Assembly (NCBI GenBank): GCA_963704335.1
Contig: OY969889.1
Location: forward strand, 62,001-126,000
Source: PALSA-612 sp963704335
Lineage (GTDB): Bacteria > Actinomycetota > Thermoleophilia > Gaiellales > Gaiellaceae
Length of the DNA stretch: 64,000 nucleotides
Direction of reading: 5' to 3'
A program made the position numbers and the translations under genes. The notes below the pieces were generated by a model, which ran no database searches, was not told the origin of the DNA, and was given only the letters and a program-made list of their open reading frames with translations. This document shows positions 34,754-43,526 of this stretch, piece by piece. Within the stretch, counting starts at the first letter, position 1. Each line of letters starts with the position of its first letter.

Positions 34754-35707
34754 ATGGTCGACTCGCCGTACCTGCCCGCCGAAGGCGTGCGCACCGCACG
34801 CGGGCCGGGAGTCGGCTACCTGATGGTGATGGGTGCCGCCGTGTTGTTCGCAGTCAACGGCACCGTTTCGAAGGTCGTGCTCGAGTCCGGTGTCACTTCG
34901 CTCCGCCTCACGCAGATCCGCTGCTTGGGGGCGCTCGTTGGGCTCGGGTTGATCGTGCTCCTCGCGCGCCCGCAGAGCCTCCGTACGACACGCCGTGAGC
35001 TCGCGTTTCTCGTCGTCTTCGGCGTCTGTGGCGTGGCTTTCGTCCAGCTCTTCTATTTCGCCGCCATCGCGAGGCTCGAGATCGGCGTGTCGCTGCTCAT
35101 CCAGTACACCGCGCCGTTGCTCGTCGCCCTCTGGGCGCGATTCGTGTTCAAGGAACGAGTGCGCAGCCGCGTCTGGGCGGCGCTCGCGCTCGCTCTGGTC
35201 GGCCTGTCGGTGATGGTGGACGTCTGGGGCGGCGTGCCGCTGAACACAGCCGGCGTCGTCCTGTCGTTCGTATCCGCCGCGACGTTCGCGGCGTACCTCC
35301 TGCTGGCGGAGCACGCAGTCGGGCGGCGCGACCCCTTCTCGCTGCTCGTCTACGGCTTCCTCTTCGCCAGCCTATTCTGGGCCGTGGCGCAGCCCTGGTG
35401 GAGCTTCCCGCGCGACGAGCTCTCCGAGACGATCTCGCTGCTCGGGAATCTCAGCGGCACCGAGCTTCCGGCCTGGGCGCTCGTGCTCGCCATCGTCGTG
35501 CTGGGGACCATCGTCCCCTTCACGCTCATGGTCGGCTCGCTCCAGCACCTGCCCGCGACCACGGTCGGCATGGTGGCCATGCTGGAGCCCGTGCTCGGCG
35601 CGCTCGTCGCCTATCTCTGGCTGGACGAGTCGCTTGCGGCTCAGCAGCTCGCCGGGGGAGCAATCGTGCTCGCGGCGATCTTCCTCGCGCAGACGTCACG
35701 CGACTAG
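34754..35707 (+). CDS. EamA/DMT-family metabolite transporter
   Basis: 317 aa with ten hydrophobic segments in two EamA repeats: GYLMVMGAAVLFAVNGTVSKVVLESG and AGVVLSFVSAATFAAYLLLAEHAVGRRD. The repeat ends FFAAIARLEIGVSLLIQYTAPLLVALWARFVFKE-like and LPATTVGMVAMLEPVLGALVAYLWLDE are typical. Exports or imports amino acids or other metabolites; the substrate is unknown. ATG 34754 opens directly onto the first helix region. A promoter-sRNA-terminator unit follows it at 35722-35860. Confidence 0.87.
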   Translation: MVDSPYLPAEGVRTARGPGVGYLMVMGAAVLFAVNGTVSKVVLESGVTSLRLTQIRCLGALVGLGLIVLLARPQSLRTTRRELAFLVVFGVCGVAFVQLFYFAAIARLEIGVSLLIQYTAPLLVALWARFVFKERVRSRVWAALALALVGLSVMVDVWGGVPLNTAGVVLSFVSAATFAAYLLLAEHAVGRRDPFSLLVYGFLFASLFWAVAQPWWSFPRDELSETISLLGNLSGTELPAWALVLAIVVLGTIVPFTLMVGSLQHLPATTVGMVAMLEPVLGALVAYLWLDESLAAQQLAGGAIVLAAIFLAQTSRD

Positions 35708-35721
35708 GTGATTGCACCCTC

Positions 35722-35750
35722 TTTACATTCCCTCGCGACCGTTGTAGGGT
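35722..35750 (+). promoter_or_regulatory. Vegetative-type promoter before the candidate sRNA
   Basis: TTTACA (35722-35727), 17 bases, TAGGGT (35745-35750). The -10 fits TANNNT. No protein gene follows on this strand before the terminator at 35807-35857. Confidence 0.5.
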
Positions 35751-35756
35751 CGCTCG

Positions 35757-35860
35757 CACTGGGCGATGCACACCAGGGTTCGGCGCGAGTCGGCCCTGGT
35801 GGCAGTCAGGGTGAAGCCCGCCGCGAGCGACCCCCCGGAGCGGCGGGCTTTACCCTGTTT
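35757..35860 (+). ncRNA. Candidate ~100-nt small RNA with C6 loop, ending in a terminator
   Basis: Downstream of the promoter at 35722-35750 are hairpin CACCAGGG (35771-35778)/CCCTGGTG (35794-35801), then a long stem CAGGGTGAAGCCCGCCGC (35807-35824) with its partner at 35840-35857 (17 pairs and one G-U) and a TTT end. The apical loop contains CCCCCC (35831-35836). The long stem can also serve as the bidirectional terminator of the EamA gene and ileS. A C6 loop recalls actinobacterial 6C RNA, but only one of the two expected C-rich loops is present. Confidence 0.45.
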
Positions 35861-35869
35861 CGCAGAGAC

Positions 35870-38800
35870 TCAAGCTTTCTGAATCGCCAACGCGGAGCCG
35901 GCACGTGCTTCGACGGCCAGCGTCTCGTCCTTGATCCACTCCGCGTGCTCGAGCAGATCCGACTCGTCGGGGCCAAGCGTGACGACGATTCGGTCGGTCA
36001 GCTCGAGGCCCATGTCGCGCCGCATTGCGTTGATGCGATGGTTCAGGTCGCGAACACGGCCTTCTCGGATGAGCTCCTCGTCAAGCGTCGTGTCGAGTGC
36101 GATCGAGAGCGCGCCGTTCTGGCCGATCGCGAAGCCCTCGACTGCCGCGCCTCCGCCGTGCAGCACCTCGTCGGCGCCTAGCTCCTCGCCGGCGACGCGC
36201 ACCCCGCCTCCGTCGAGCTCCTCGTAGTCGCCGGCGTCGAGCGCCGCCTTCACGGCCGGCAGCCGCGGGCCGAGACGTGGCCCGAGCACCGGCAGGTTCG
36301 GCTTCAGTTGAGAGCGGACGACAGGACCGTCGTCGAAGACGATCTCCTTGACGTTGAGCTCGTCGCTCAGCTCGCCGGCATGCCCGGCCACGCCGCTCGT
36401 GCCGCGGACGTATGCCCGGCGCAGAGGCTGACGAAGCTTGATGCCCGCCTCGCCCCGTGCCTGATGGCCGAGCTCGACCACCTGCCGCGTCTGGGCGACC
36501 TCGTCCAGGAGCTGCTGGTCGCGTTCGCCCGCGTCCTGCCAGCGAACGAGAAACACGGAGTCCGGCTCGTCGTCGGACGCGGAGGACGCGCCACAGGTGG
36601 TCGCTGAGGAAGGGCATCACGGGCGCGATCACCACGATCGAGCGGAGAAGCGCTGCTCTCAGCGTCTGCAACGCGGCCGCGTCCCCGTTCCAGAACCTTC
36701 GCCGGGAGCGGCGGATGTACCAGTTCGACAGGTCGTCCACGAAGCTCTCGAACGACGCGACGATGTCCGGAGTCCAGTAGCGATCGTACGCGTCGGTCGC
36801 CTCGGCGACGAGCTGCTCGACGCGCGCGAGGAGCCACCGGTCGAGCGGCTCGAGGACATCGGCTTCGACGCCGGGCGAGACATTCGCGTAGTCGACGAAG
36901 AACTTCGCGCAGTTCCAGAGCGTCAGCAGCCGGCGCTTGATCTCGTGCGCCGGCCCGTAGCCAAAGTTGATGTTCTGGCTCGGTACCTGCTCGCAGAACA
37001 TGTAGCGCACGATGTCGGCCCCCATCTGTTCGAGCGCCTCGGTGGCCTCGATCGCGTTCCCTGTCGACTTGTGCATCTCGCGGCCGTGCTCGTCCCGGAC
37101 ACGCTCGTACGCAAGCACCCGCTTGTACGGGGTGCGCCCGACCAGCGTCACCGACATGAACGACATCGAGTAGAACCAAAGGCGGATCTGCTCGCGGCTC
37201 TCTGAGATCCACTCGGCCGGGAACCATTCCTCCCAGTACCCGTGATGCGGCAGGTCGGCGCCCGACAAGCCGCGGGAGGCACCCGTTGCGTACCCGCCCG
37301 GAGTGGGCTCCTCGTTCTCCCAGCCGAGGGTCGAGAAAGGGACGATGCCGGCATCGAGCCACGCGTCCCCGACCTCCGTGATCCTGCGCACCTCACTCCC
37401 GCAGGCGTCACAGCTGATCGGCACCTCGTCGATCCACGGCCGGTGCAGCTCCTGGAGCTGGTCGAGCCCACCGGTTGCACGTTGCTCGAGCTCCCGGCGC
37501 GAGCCGATGACGTTCAGGTGTCCGCACTCGCACGGGTAGAGAGGCAGGGGTAAGCCGAAGTACCGCTTGCGCGAGATGTTCCAGTCGCCCATGTTGCGCA
37601 GCCAGTCGTCCATGCGCTTTCCGTAGAAGGACGGCGTCCACTCGACGGTCGCGTTCGCGTCGAGCAGCGGCTGCCTGATCTCCTCCGCGGAGATGAACCA
37701 GTCGTCGACGACGCGGAAGACGAGCGGTGTCTTGCAGCGCCAGCAGATGGGATACCGGTGCGTGATCCGGCCGGCGCTGACGAGCAAGCCTCGGGCCTCG
37801 AGATCATCGATCACAGGCTGCTCGACCTCGTTGGTCGAAAGACCCTCGAACCGGCCGAACCTGGAAACCATCGTCCCCGACTCGTCGATGGGCGAGATCA
37901 CGGGCAGGCCATGGACGCGGCTGAGCTCGAAGTCGTCCGTCCCCGCGCCGGGAGCGATGTGGACGATGCCCGTGCCTTCTGTGAGCGAGACCTCGTCCCA
38001 GGGGATGACGCGGTGGGTCACGCCCTCCTGCGCGGGAAGGTCGTCGAACGGGCCGTGGTACTCGAGCCCCACGAGGTCTTCGCCTCGTGCGAGGCGGTCG
38101 TAGTCCTGATCCTCCTGGGCAAGCGTCCAGCCACCTTCGCGTAACCCGTACTCGGCGTCGGGCTTGACGGCAGCAGCAACGTTCGCCGGTAGCGTCCACG
38201 GAGTCGTCGTCCACACGATTAGCGCTTCGTCGTCGCGATCCCTGAGCGGGAAACGCACGTACAGCGAAGGGTGATCGAGCTCCTTGTAGTTCTCCTCGCC
38301 CGCCTGCTCGTGCTGTGAGAGCGACGTCCCACAACGAGGGCACCACTGCGTCGATCGATGGCCCTTGTACAGCCACCCGCGCTCGTGGGTGGCCTTCAGG
38401 AAGCGCCAGATGTACTCGATGTTCGTGTCGGAGAAGGTGTAGTAGTCGTTGTCCCAGTCCATCCACCGGCCGAGGCGGCGATCCTGGTCGGTGATCACCT
38501 CCGCGTACTCGGCGACGCGCTCGCGGCAGCGAGCAGCGAACTCGGCGAGGCCGTACTCCTCGATGTCGCGCTTCGAGTTCAGGCCCAGCGACTTCTCGAC
38601 CTCCACCTCGACCCACAGGCCCTGGCAATCGAAGCCGTTCTGGTAGCGCTGGTCGAAACCGCGCATGGCCTTGTAGCGCTGGAAGACGTCCTTGAGCGTC
38701 CGACCCCACGCGTGGTGGACGCCCATCGGGTTGTTCGCGGTGATGGGGCCGTCGATGAAGCTGTAGCGCGGGCCGCCGCGGTTCTGCTCGCGCAGGCGAT

Positions 38801-38894
38801 CGAACGTGCGCTCTGCTTCCCAGCGCGCGAGCACGTCCCGTTCCAGCTCGGGATGATCGGGGACACGCGGAAGTGGCGTGAACACGCCTGGCAT
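35870..38894 (-). CDS. ileS: Isoleucyl-tRNA synthetase with a one-base frameshift near 36580
   Basis: Charges tRNA-Ile, about 1007 aa if read through. From the ATG at 38894 the frame covers the catalytic, editing (WTTTPWTLPANVAAAV) and zinc regions up to MPFLSDHLWRVLR. It then continues only after skipping one base: DDEPDSVFLVRWQDAG in the other frame, to a TGA at 35870. The total length is 3n+1. A C too many in GTCCTCCGCGTCC (about 36570-36585) would explain it. Signature motifs are variant: GVHHAWGRT for HIGH and GREMHKSTGN for KMSKS. The rest is intact, so a sequence error is the simplest view. Confidence 0.88.
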
Positions 38895-38944
38895 GGGTCA
38901 AGTCTACGGCGGGAAGCAGAACGGCCGTGCGGCCGTTTAGGCTC

Positions 38945-38972
38945 TTGACAGTTGTTCGATAACGACTAACGA
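38945..38972 (+). promoter_or_regulatory. Promoter of the thioredoxin gene
   Basis: TTGACA (38945-38950), 16 bases, TAACGA (38967-38972), 13 bases before the trx ATG. The -35 is perfect, the -10 only fair. The divergent ileS start is at 38894. Confidence 0.4.
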
Positions 38973-38985
38973 GAAAGCGAGCCTC

Positions 38986-39327
38986 ATGGAATCCGTGACC
39001 AACGAGACCTTCGAGACGGAGGTCCTGCAGAGCGAGACCCCCGTACTCGTCGACTTCTGGGCTGAATGGTGTGGCCCGTGCCACGCCGTTGCTCCCGTGC
39101 TAGAGCAGATGGCCGGTGAGCGCGAAGGCCAACTCAAGGTCGTGAAGCTGAACATCGACGAGGAGCAGGAGCTCGCCACGCAGTTCGGCGTGATGTCCAT
39201 CCCGACGATGATCCTCTTCCGCGACGGTGAGCCTGCGGCGGCTGTCACCGGCGCACAGCCGAAGGGCGCCATCGAACGCGCGCTCGGCCTGGAGCCCGTC
39301 GCTACGGCGTCAACTCGAGAGGCGTAA
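38986..39327 (+). CDS. trxA: Thioredoxin
   Basis: 113-aa cytosolic disulfide reductase. The active site is VDFWAEWCGPCHAVAPVLEQ with WCGPC, and the cis-Pro loop is MSIPTMILFRDGE. Length and fold are standard; the C-terminal GLEPVATASTREA is a short extension. Its last 26 bases overlap the convergent secreted-protein gene. No thioredoxin reductase is adjacent. Confidence 0.95.
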   Translation: MESVTNETFETEVLQSETPVLVDFWAEWCGPCHAVAPVLEQMAGEREGQLKVVKLNIDEEQELATQFGVMSIPTMILFRDGEPAAAVTGAQPKGAIERALGLEPVATASTREA

Positions 39328-40252
39328 GGCAGGAGCGGTACGTCTGCTTGCTCTTCGGCTTCGGGGCCAGGTCCCACTTGGACCCGCCGAGGCTGTTGAA
39401 GTAGGCGGCGAGCACCACCGCCGGCTTCGCCTTGATGAAGTCGCAGATGTACTTCACGAACTCCGGCTGATCGACCGACAGGCCCCACTCGGGGATGGAG
39501 TAGCGCTTCCCGTGCGCCCGGGCGAAGGCATATAGCTGTTCGTTCGCAGAGCGCGAGAAGTCGACTCCTTCCCCGTACATGTCGTTGCCGACGAGGTCGA
39601 CGTACTTGTCGCCCGGGTACGAGGACATCCAGCCACCCACGCCGGCCAGCGGGTTCCAGATCACCGTCAGCTTGCCCTTCGGGTTGGGCGGAAGGTCCTC
39701 CTTGATCGTGAGGAACGGGAGGCCGAGCCGCTTGAGCGCGACGTCGATCTTTGTCCGCGGGCCGCCATGGAGGATCAGGAAGATCCGGGCAAAGGCCTTC
39801 CGGTACGCCTCTGTCGACATGCCCGCCCCCCTCGACGGGTGGTACAGCGCGTTGGGGTTGTTCATCTCCGCCATCGCCCGCACGTAGACGAGACCGCCGA
39901 ACTCGTTGATCGACTTGTTGAGGTAGACCAGATACCCGTCGCCCTGGCCGTTCGCGATCTGCTGCTGCGTGATCACTGCGCGGCGTGGCGCTCGCGGCCC
40001 TCCTCCGGTACCCAGGTGGAGCATCGGGATGGGCGCCAGCTGCGGGAGGAAGACGGGCAACCTCGTGCCCCACGTCATGCCCTGCTGCCAGGCGAGGAAG
40101 ACGTGCTTGATCGCCGACTTCTGCCCCGTCTGAGCCTGGAACCGTGCCGGGTCGCCGGTGATCCCGAGCAGGACCTTCGCGACGTCGGGGCGGGCGCTCG
40201 CCCCCGGAGCCAGTGCCAACAGCACGACCGCGACGACCAGGAGCCGCTTCAT
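39302..40252 (-). CDS. Secreted glycosidase-like protein (GH26-type barrel), unassigned
   Basis: 316 aa with signal peptide (KRLLVVAVVLLALAPGASA). The middle looks like a (beta/alpha)8 hydrolase: GLVYVRAMAEMNNPNALYHP carries an RAxxEMN motif like the acid/base Glu region of mannanases, then FLILHGGPRTK, LTVIWNPLAG and SIPEWGLSVDQPEF with a second Glu in a PEWG context. This suggests a GH26-like retaining hydrolase, but I cannot confirm the family. The start ATG overlaps the NUDIX stop (ATGA). Confidence 0.6.
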   Translation of the reverse strand: MKRLLVVAVVLLALAPGASARPDVAKVLLGITGDPARFQAQTGQKSAIKHVFLAWQQGMTWGTRLPVFLPQLAPIPMLHLGTGGGPRAPRRAVITQQQIANGQGDGYLVYLNKSINEFGGLVYVRAMAEMNNPNALYHPSRGAGMSTEAYRKAFARIFLILHGGPRTKIDVALKRLGLPFLTIKEDLPPNPKGKLTVIWNPLAGVGGWMSSYPGDKYVDLVGNDMYGEGVDFSRSANEQLYAFARAHGKRYSIPEWGLSVDQPEFVKYICDFIKAKPAVVLAAYFNSLGGSKWDLAPKPKSKQTYRSCLTPLELTP

Positions 40253-40755
40253 CGGCCGGAGCGTAGCGCCTTCACGACATTCCGGAAGGCAATCTCCTCG
40301 TCGGGCGGAAGGTCGCTGACGGCGAACCAGCGGAACTCGTCGACGTCGTCCGCGGGAGTCGGCTTGCCGGAGACGATGCGCGCGTGCCAGTAGAAGTTCA
40401 GGGTCGCCCCGGCGTCCGCGTCCTCGGCGCCGCCGTAGTTGTCGGCCCATGCGCCCGCGAACCCGAGCGGCTCGATCTCGACGCCGGCCTCCTCGCGCAG
40501 TTCTCGCCGCAATCCGTCGAGTGGCTCTTCATCCACTTCCACGAAGCCGCCGGGAAGATCCCACTTCCCCGCCTCGGGCTCGAACTTGCGCCGTGCCAGC
40601 AGGATCCGTCCCTCCTCGTCTGCCACGATCGCGCAGACGGTTGGCTCAGGGCCTGCGTAGGCGGTGAAGCGACACTCGCCGCATGTTGCGGTCCGGCCGT
40701 CGTTCTCGAGCGCTGCGCCGCAGCGCGGACAGTGCTTCCAGCCGACAAGACGCAT
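40249..40755 (-). CDS. NUDIX hydrolase with N-terminal zinc ribbon
   Basis: 168 aa. The zinc ribbon CPRCGAALENDGRTATCGECRF lies at residues 9-30, as in NudC/ADP-ribose-type hydrolases. The Nudix box GGFVEVDEEPLDGLRRELREEAG is complete with the REL-EE metal ligands. It probably hydrolyses a nucleoside diphosphate derivative; the exact substrate is not evident. The ATG at 40755 precedes the first Cys pair. It overlaps the downstream secreted glycosidase-like gene by ATGA and is divergent from the cNMP protein. Confidence 0.88.
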   Translation of the reverse strand: MRLVGWKHCPRCGAALENDGRTATCGECRFTAYAGPEPTVCAIVADEEGRILLARRKFEPEAGKWDLPGGFVEVDEEPLDGLRRELREEAGVEIEPLGFAGAWADNYGGAEDADAGATLNFYWHARIVSGKPTPADDVDEFRWFAVSDLPPDEEIAFRNVVKALRSGR

Positions 40756-40777
40756 CACGCGGCGCAAGAATACGGCT

Positions 40778-41158
40778 GTGAGCCCGCGCCACGTCCCCGC
40801 AACCGTGACCGAGCTGACGCGGTGCGAGCTGCTCGCGGAGCTGCCGGGCGAGCGGCTGAACGAGCTGGCGAAGCGCATGACGCGCGAGGAGCTGCCGGCC
40901 GGCGCCGCGCCGGTCGTCGAGGGCGAGGAGGGCGATCGCTTCTACGTCGTGCTGTCCGGCGTGCTGGCGGCGAGCAAGTTCGGAGGGCGAGGCGCCGCGG
41001 GGGTCCTGCAACCCGGCGCGTACTTCGGAGAGGTGTCGCTGGCGATGGGCGTGCCACGCACGGCCTCCGTCCGGGCAATGACGCCGGCGGTCGTCGCGAG
41101 CTGCGACAAGGCGACGTTCGACGAGTTCATCCGCCCGTTCTTCGCCGACGACGAGTGA
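40778..41158 (+). CDS. Stand-alone cyclic-nucleotide-binding-domain protein
   Basis: 126 aa, GTG start. A single cNMP fold: LTRCELLAELPGERLNELAKRM, VVEGEEGDRFYVVLSGVLAA and a phosphate-binding cassette GAYFGEVSLAMGVPRTASVRA. There is no DNA-binding helix-turn-helix after it, so it is not a CRP regulator. It resembles the cNMP domain on the transporter at 9775. With the cyclase at 1498 it suggests a cAMP-type circuit (inference). Partner unknown. Confidence 0.85.
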   Translation: MSPRHVPATVTELTRCELLAELPGERLNELAKRMTREELPAGAAPVVEGEEGDRFYVVLSGVLAASKFGGRGAAGVLQPGAYFGEVSLAMGVPRTASVRAMTPAVVASCDKATFDEFIRPFFADDE

Positions 41159-41159
41159 G

Positions 41160-41966
41160 TTAGCGCGCCTCCTCGATCACGTCGTCTGACAGCTTCGGCC
41201 ACGCCTCCATCGCCCAGGGGTCGAACTCGCGGTCGGTCAGGCAGCACAGGGCGAGGCCTGGCTCGGGGTCGACCCAGAGAAAGGTCCCCGAGCCGCCGAA
41301 GTGGCCGAACGTCCTCGGCGACGTGCGCGAGCCCGACCAGTGCGGCTGCTTTGCGTCCTTCAGCTCGAAACCAAGGCCCCAATCGTTGGGGTCGAAGCGC
41401 CCGATGTCGGGCAGCACGCCAGCGAGGCCTGGGAACTGGACGGTCGTCGCCTCGGCCAGCGTCTCCAGGGCGATCAACCTCGGCGCCAGGAGCTCATCGG
41501 CGAACCGCATGAGGTCGTCGAGCGAGCCATAGACATCGGCTGCCGGGGAGCCGCGTAGCTCGGCCCCGAGCCCGAGCGGCCCGAGCACCGCGGCGGAGAG
41601 GTAACGCTCGAAGGGCATCTCGGAACGCTCGCCGACGACCTCCGCAACGAGCTCGAAGGCCGGGTTCGAGTACACGCGCTTCGCTCCGGGACGACCGATC
41701 GGCATTCCGGCCTCGAACGGCAGGCCCGACGCGTGAGACAGCAGATGCCGCATGGTCGAGCCAGGCGGCCCCGCCGGCTCGTCGAGATCGATCGTCCCCT
41801 CCTCGGCGGCGACGAGCGCGGCGTATGCCGTCAGGAGCTTCGTCACGGACGCCCAGCGGAACTCCCGCTCCCGCTCGCCGTGTACGACAGGCTCGCCGTT
41901 CAGAGGAACCGCGCCAACGGCAACATGGTCGACTTGCCAGTCGTCCACCTGACGTAGGGCCTCCAC
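41160..41966 (-). CDS. Serine hydrolase of the beta-lactamase/class C fold
   Basis: 268 aa, no signal peptide. SxxK is WASVTKLLTAYAALV, the Tyr motif is KRVYSNPAFELVAEVV (YSN) and the third motif is FGHFGGSGTFLWVDP. This is the esterase/EstB or D-aminopeptidase-like beta-lactamase group rather than a resistance enzyme. It ends 1 base from the convergent cNMP protein stop region and is divergent from RidA with 17 bases between starts. Confidence 0.88.
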   Translation of the reverse strand: MEALRQVDDWQVDHVAVGAVPLNGEPVVHGEREREFRWASVTKLLTAYAALVAAEEGTIDLDEPAGPPGSTMRHLLSHASGLPFEAGMPIGRPGAKRVYSNPAFELVAEVVGERSEMPFERYLSAAVLGPLGLGAELRGSPAADVYGSLDDLMRFADELLAPRLIALETLAEATTVQFPGLAGVLPDIGRFDPNDWGLGFELKDAKQPHWSGSRTSPRTFGHFGGSGTFLWVDPEPGLALCCLTDREFDPWAMEAWPKLSDDVIEEAR

Positions 41967-41983
41967 GCCGCGATACTAGGCGG

Positions 41984-42367
41984 ATGGAACGGCAACGCAT
42001 CACGTCCGGAGGCGCGTACGAGGCAGTCTTCGGCTACTGCCGGGCCGTCCGCGTCGGCGACAACGTCTACGTGGCCGGCACGGCGCCGCAGATGCCGGAC
42101 GGCGCGGATCCGCCCGCCAACTCGTACGGCCAGGCCCAGCGTTGCTTCGAGATCATCGGTGCCGCGCTCACCGAGGCCGGCGCGAGCTTCGAGGACGTAG
42201 TGCGCACGAGGGTGTACATCACGCCCGAGGCCGACTTCGACGAGGTGGGCCGCGCCCACGGCGACGTCTTTCGCGACATCCGCCCTGTCAACACGACCGT
42301 GATCATCGCCGGGCTCGTCGATCCGCGATGGCACCTGGAGATCGACGTCGATGCCGTCGTCGCCTGA
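41984..42367 (+). CDS. RidA-family protein
   Basis: 127 aa. The YjgF/RidA fold with ERQRITSGGAYEAVFGYCRAVRVGDNVYVAGTAP, YGQAQRCFEIIGAALTEAGASFEDVVRTRVYIT and PVNTTVIIAGLVDPRWHLEIDVDAV. The catalytic Arg of enamine deaminases (R in RTRVYIT) is present, and the Glu at the end lies in LEIDVDA. Probably hydrolyses reactive enamines/imines. The 3' end overlaps the GCS2 gene by 17 bases. Confidence 0.9.
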   Translation: MERQRITSGGAYEAVFGYCRAVRVGDNVYVAGTAPQMPDGADPPANSYGQAQRCFEIIGAALTEAGASFEDVVRTRVYITPEADFDEVGRAHGDVFRDIRPVNTTVIIAGLVDPRWHLEIDVDAVVA

Positions 42368-43526
42368 GTACGAGTCGAGCGTCCTCGACCACCGCTTCGG
42401 GCGCGGCGACCCGTACACGATGGGCGTCGAGGAGGAGTACATGCTGCTCGACTCCGAATCGCTCGACCTCGTTCAGCACATCGACACGGTGCTCGCCGCG
42501 GTCGAGGGCTCAGACCTGGAGCACGAGTTGCACCCAGAGCTCATGCAGTCCGTGCTCGAGATCGCAACACCGGTCTGCCGCGATATCGGCGAGGTGACCA
42601 CGGAGCTGCATCGCCTACGCACGGCGGTGACGGACGTCGCGAGGCGGACCGGGCTCCGCGTGGGCTCGGCGGGCACGCACCCCTTCAGCCTGTTCGAGCA
42701 GCAGCGCATCACCGCCCGCGACCGCTACCGCGCACTCGTGGACCAGCTCCAGTACGTCGCGCGGCGCGAGCTGATCTTCGGCATGCACATCCATGTCGCT
42801 ATCGACGACGCGGAGAAGGCGGTCGGCGTGCTCAACGGCATGCTCGTACACCTCCCGCAGTTGCTCGCGCTTAGCGCGTCCTCTCCGTTCTGGCGCGGCG
42901 AGGCGACGGGCCTCGCCTCCACGCGCCAGCTCGTCTTCGCCGCCTTCCCGCGCTCCGGCCCTCCCCCACGCTTCCAGGACTACGCCGACTACGCACGCGT
43001 CGTCGGCCAGCTCGAGCGCTCGGGCTGCATCGCCGACTACACGCACATCTGGTGGGACATCCGGCCCCACCCACGGCTGGGCACGATCGAGGTACGGATC
43101 TGCGACGCCGTCACCCGCGTCGAGGACGCGATCGCGATCGCCGCCTTCTGCCAGGCGCTCGTGAAGCGCTACTGCGAGCTCTACGAGAGCGGCGAGGGCA
43201 TTCCGTCGTACCACCGCATTCTTACGAGCGAGAACAAGTGGCTCGCGGCGCGACACGGGCTCGAGGCGCCGGTCATGGACCTCGCCACGGGGCGGCGGAA
43301 CCGCGTACCGGTGGGACAGCTCATTCGCCGAGCGGTACGCGACGTCGAGCCGCACGCCCGGGAGCTCGGCTGCGACCGCGAGCTGGAGGGCATCCGGGAG
43401 ATCCTCGGACGCGGCTCGAGCGCCAAGCGCCAGCTCCGCATCTTCAACGCAAACCGCGATATCGTCGAGGTCGTGCGCGAGATCGCGGACGCGACCGAAG
43501 CCGCGCCCGCACCCGTCCAGACTTAG
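42351..43526 (+). CDS. Glutamate-cysteine ligase GCS2-family (YbdK-type) carboxylate-amine ligase
   Basis: 391 aa. Conserved start of the catalytic domain GDPYTMGVEEEYMLLD with the metal-binding EEE, then LHPELMQSVLEIATPVCRDIGEV, AGTHPF, HIHVAI, WWDIRPHPRLGTIEVRICDA. Members join glutamate to cysteine weakly, or ligate other amines. In the same window as egtBD it could supply gamma-glutamylcysteine, though the loci are 24 kb apart and this link is only inference. ATG 42351 lies inside the RidA end; a later start is possible. Confidence 0.88.
   Translation: MPSSPEYESSVLDHRFGRGDPYTMGVEEEYMLLDSESLDLVQHIDTVLAAVEGSDLEHELHPELMQSVLEIATPVCRDIGEVTTELHRLRTAVTDVARRTGLRVGSAGTHPFSLFEQQRITARDRYRALVDQLQYVARRELIFGMHIHVAIDDAEKAVGVLNGMLVHLPQLLALSASSPFWRGEATGLASTRQLVFAAFPRSGPPPRFQDYADYARVVGQLERSGCIADYTHIWWDIRPHPRLGTIEVRICDAVTRVEDAIAIAAFCQALVKRYCELYESGEGIPSYHRILTSENKWLAARHGLEAPVMDLATGRRNRVPVGQLIRRAVRDVEPHARELGCDRELEGIREILGRGSSAKRQLRIFNANRDIVEVVREIADATEAAPAPVQT

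Noticed and set aside
35807..35857. Bona fide 6C RNA
   Set aside because: Only one hairpin has a C6 loop, while the described family has two.
36560..36600. Programmed ribosomal frameshift in ileS
   Set aside because: No known programmed site or stimulator in an aminoacyl-tRNA synthetase; the 3n+1 length and C-run fit an insertion better.
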